From Actinidia chinensis (lineage: Eukaryota; Streptophyta; Magnoliopsida; Ericales; Actinidiaceae), in assembly GCA_009663005.1 (NCBI GenBank), contig VIGQ01000222.1, forward strand, positions 2,501 to 12,500: 10,000 bases of DNA. The letters run 5' to 3'. Shown in pieces: positions 7,682 to 10,000 of this stretch (the stretch's first letter is position 1; each line of letters starts with the position of its first letter). The position numbers were made by a program, and so were the translations under genes. Under the pieces are notes generated by a model. That model searched no databases, had not been told where the DNA came from, and saw nothing but the letters and a program-made list of their open reading frames with translations.

Positions 7682-8624
7682 GGTTAAACTATCCCTAACT
7701 CGACCTAAACACTTATATAGTACACGTACATGGAAAGGGGCATTATTTCTCAATTTATTCAAAAGGCGGTGGGGGATCACGTAAGTCCACATACCAACTT
7801 CTTCTTGCTCAAAGCTAATAAGGGCTCAATTGATGCCCTTGACCATTAAACACATTGCCAATGAAAGGTCTAGACCATCTACTTGTATGGCCCAATAGGC
7901 AACCCAGAGGGAGGTTTAATTGGTTTTTTGAAATTAATTAGCAATTAAGAAAATTAAAAATTAATCTAATCACTACAATAATAAATCAACTGTGTGGCAA
8001 TGTAATAGATGCAAAATATAAAATGAAATCAAGAATAAGAGAGAGCACACAATATTTATCGATGTTCAACCACAACGTATGGTCTACGTTATTCCAAGAC
8101 TTCCGTAAGATCTTCTTCCACTATTTTCAATCAACAATTACAATGTGGGGCTGATTTTTAAAGTGCTTAGCTTAGTTTTACACAAGAATTTATCCCCAAG
8201 TTATTCCAAGAGATTTTGTCCAAGACCCTCTCAATCTTTTAAGTGTTTATATCCAAGTTATACTCAAACTTACAAGTGAAAGAAGTAGTAGATAAGGTTT
8301 TAAGTGAGAAAAAACTCTTTAAACAAGAGTAGATAGGAGTGAATCAATAAATAAATGCTCACTCTTGAAGACAAAAAGGAATTTCTCAAGGATGGTGAAA
8401 GTTGAAAACTCTTTGATGATCAATCAATGCCTAGGGTTGTATCATGTAAGTTGTTAAATTGCCCTTGGATCCTGTATATAATGGCTTGAAAATATTGAAA
8501 CAATTGGTGATAGTTGTGGAGCATTAAATGCTGGTTCAGATAACTCTACATTCAAATTTCTATCTGTTAGGTGTCGACACTTTTTCCATGTATAATCTTC
8601 AATAATTGTCGATCTAGTGAAGAT

Positions 8625-8698
8625 AATGATTATTTAAGACTTTTATCAGATTTATTCATTAATGATATTTAAGACTTTTTTATCAGATTTTTATTCAA
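8625..8698 (+). repeat. Tandem duplication of a ~37-bp unit
   Basis: The unit aatgatt-atttaagacttt-atcagattt-attca occurs at about 8625-8660 and again at 8661-8698. The second copy has slightly longer T runs and lacks one T near its start. It ends about 27 bases before the plus-strand LTR begins and has no evident function. Confidence 0.85.
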
Positions 8699-8889
8699 TA
8701 TAACTTCAAGTTTTCAAGTGTCGACTGTACTACCTGATTTTATGTTTTGGTGTTTAATTGAAAGGATTATAAATTTTGCGATAAAATTAAAGAAGATATT
8801 TAAGTTTAAATAAGGTATATAATTAGTAAAAGTTGGTGGGACCAAAAGTGCAATTTTGGTAGCAGTGCACAATTCCTGTATACTTTTGA

Positions 8890-9130
8890 TGGAAAAGAAA
8901 GAAAAAGGGAAAAGAATAAGAGAAAAGAAAAAAGAATAGTGATGGATAGATGTTAGAAATGATTTGGTCTGGGAAAGATAGTGATAGGGGGTTTTATATT
9001 GTTTATGTGTATTAACGAGAGGAGAATAGTGGAGAAAGGGAGAGGAGAAGATCTCTGAGAAAGAAGAGAGAGAGAGAGAGAGCACGGAGAGGAAGAAGAG
9101 ATAAAAGAAATAGAGAGATGAGCATTGATG
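8890..9130 (+). repeat. Purine-rich tract with a (GA)n microsatellite
   Basis: Long A/G runs on the plus strand: ggaaaagaaagaaaaaggga-type sequence 8890-8940 and gagagg/gaagag-type sequence 9015-9120. A (GA)n microsatellite lies at about 9064-9082. Minus-strand frames through it (8714-9085, 8953-9228) are Ser/Leu/Phe-rich products of the composition, not genes. Comparable tracts occur in the minus-strand LTRs. Confidence 0.8.
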
Positions 9131-9448
9131 TGGCAGAAAGAAAGGACTAGAGAGATGGAGAAATTATTTAGTTTGGTTAGTCTTTGATAATGAAATACAT
9201 AGGTGTAGTCAACGTTGAGAGATGTCATATCAAGGAGGAATTTTTAGTATGATGATCATGGGAGCCAGAATCTTCTATCTGTGGTGTGACTTTGAGTACG
9301 CGCATTAGGTATACAATATGCTTTCTAAACTCCCGGAGTTGTTTTTTCTAAAATAGCTTATTTTGTATTCCTCTTTAGCATTTGTGCTATCTCTTGAAAT
9401 CCATGTTAATTTTATTGGGCAATCTTGATGTGTATGATGTTATTGTTT

Positions 9449-9463
9449 GGGGGGGAGGGGGGG
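9449..9463 (+). repeat. Paired G-runs (G7-A-G7) in the LTR
   Basis: Two runs of seven G separated by one A. The tract can form G-quadruplex structure in principle, since fifteen bases hold four G-triplets only if split within the runs. It lies in the downstream half of the LTR, comparable with the G-rich block on the minus strand at 5016-5066. Confidence 0.75.
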
Positions 9464-9948
9464 AGCTAAATCTATGAATGGATTTGGTACATGTACTGAG
9501 TGGACCCGCCCAATAGTTTCTACAAGACCAGAAAGCCAAATGAGCTAGGCGACGTGGATGAGGCCGGTCACTAGTAATTATCAGGAAAGACCTGGTATGA
9601 GGTCCTTTGACGAAATATAATTCGTTGTGCTTAATCTGATAATTTGTTGTTAACCATTATTGATTCAATTGCGTATATTTTCCGTCGTATTGTATAACTT
9701 CCCTGTTAAAATTATTGGGACAAAAGGGCGAACGTAGGTGTCGGTAGTACGAGATGGGGTAGTGAAATACTTAAAATTTTTTGATCTTGTTTGTATTAAT
9801 TATATTTGGGTAGACATTGTAAAAATAAATATTTGGAGACTATTGAATATTTGAAAAAATAGTGCTTTAATTTGTATTTAAGGAAAATACAGCTGGAAAT
9901 GCAAAAAAATGGATTAATTACGGCCCGGGAGGGTTTTGGGTCGTTACA

Positions 9949-9960
9949 TGGTATCAGAGC
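9949..9960 (+). other. Primer binding site for initiator tRNA-Met
   Basis: TGGTATCAGAGC is the exact complement of the 3' end of plant initiator tRNA-Met, the usual primer of minus-strand cDNA synthesis in plant LTR retrotransposons. It begins directly after the LTR's terminal CA at 9948 with no spacer. It is intact while the minus-strand element has lost its own, so this element may be younger. Confidence 0.95.
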
Positions 9961-10000
9961 TTAAGCTTTAGGTCTACATGGGATTGTGCACAGAGAGGTT
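9961..10000 (+). other. Start of the untranslated leader of the plus-strand element
   Basis: The first 40 bases after the primer binding site, before gag. No start codon with a usable frame can be judged because the window ends. Confidence 0.6.

Larger units (their letters stand above)
7134..8725. other. Non-coding spacer between two oppositely oriented LTRs
   Basis: No frame above about 60 codons shows any family motif. Contents: T-rich sequence 7185-7300, AT-rich sequence 7370-7610, a GC-rich double hairpin 7625-7681, more AT-rich DNA to about 8030, then 8035-8460 with the phrase gagagcacacaatatttatcgatg at its start. This last block recalls LTR sequence of some plant copia elements, but I cannot confirm it. 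A short tandem duplication lies at 8625-8698. This may be host intergenic DNA or remains of older insertions. Confidence 0.5.
8726..9948 (+). mobile_element. 5' LTR of a plus-strand LTR retrotransposon (body beyond the window)
   Basis: It starts TGTACTACCT at 8726 and ends GGTCGTTACA at 9948, giving the TG...CA termini and an imperfect terminal inverted repeat. A perfect primer binding site follows at once, which fixes the right end. It is about 1.22 kb long. The head resembles the minus-strand LTRs (TGTAATACCC start, AT-rich segment, purine tract on the coding strand) but lacks their ~180-bp subrepeats, so it is a related but different family, probably also Ty3/gypsy. A tatataat string near 8816 is a weak TATA candidate. 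The element's gag-pol would lie right of position 10000. The left boundary is inferred from the match to the expected terminus and is less certain than the right one. Confidence 0.8.

Noticed and set aside
7607..7792. 61-codon minus frame with a Cys-Pro-Pro segment
   Set aside because: No recognisable domain; the frame crosses the GC hairpins and has no neighbouring exon-like sequence.
7971..7978. CACTACAA, as at the end of CACTA transposons
   Set aside because: No matching inverted end, target duplication or transposase is present; an eight-base match is expected by chance.
8714..9228. Two overlapping minus-strand frames of 123 and 91 codons, Ser/Leu/Phe-rich and membrane-like
   Set aside because: They are antisense to the LTR's purine tract and (GA)n repeat. 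Hydrophobicity comes from ct/tt-rich codons, and no family motif is present.

Overview
The window looks like nuclear DNA of a flowering plant. It is AT-rich and has no compact gene layout. It is filled with decayed Ty3/gypsy LTR retrotransposons and carries an initiator-tRNA-Met primer binding site of the kind plant LTR elements use. The species cannot be named from the sequence. I see no intact host gene, tRNA, rRNA or CRISPR array. The open frames present are short and are either retroelement scraps or low-complexity frames.

Layout. 1-414: AT-rich, unassigned. 415-1315 (minus): broken integrase from a Ty3/gypsy pol gene (left copy). 1316-2554 (minus): an LTR with its own 5' end intact (2554) and its 3' part missing; it contains about 3.5 tandem units of roughly 180 bp. 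2555-2576: polypurine tract. 2675-4455 (minus): a second, longer pol remnant with RNase H, integrase and a chromodomain-like C-terminal tail. 4490-7133 (minus): a long LTR, starting at 7133, with about 5.5 of the same tandem units. 7134-8725: non-coding spacer with two GC-rich hairpins and a short tandem duplication. 8726-9948 (plus): the LTR of a different but related element, followed at once by its primer binding site (9949-9960). The body of that element lies beyond the right edge.

Reading the minus strand from 7133 leftwards gives LTR - RNase H/integrase/chromodomain tail - polypurine tract - LTR - integrase. This is a tandem LTR-internal-LTR-internal arrangement in which gag, protease and reverse transcriptase are missing both times. 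The simplest reading is recombination between LTRs followed by deletions. The chromodomain-like tail and the integrase sequence suggest a chromovirus, most likely of the Tekay/Del lineage. Both integrase copies have lost catalytic residues and carry many frameshifts and stops, so nothing on the minus strand can move on its own.

Single-base indels are scattered everywhere and there are long homopolymers (G22, C25-A14-C12). Part of the apparent decay could therefore be uncorrected long-read error. I found no convincing new biological system. The most interesting signals are the subrepeat array inside the LTR, G-rich tracts in LTRs of both orientations, and the head-to-head pair of related LTRs.
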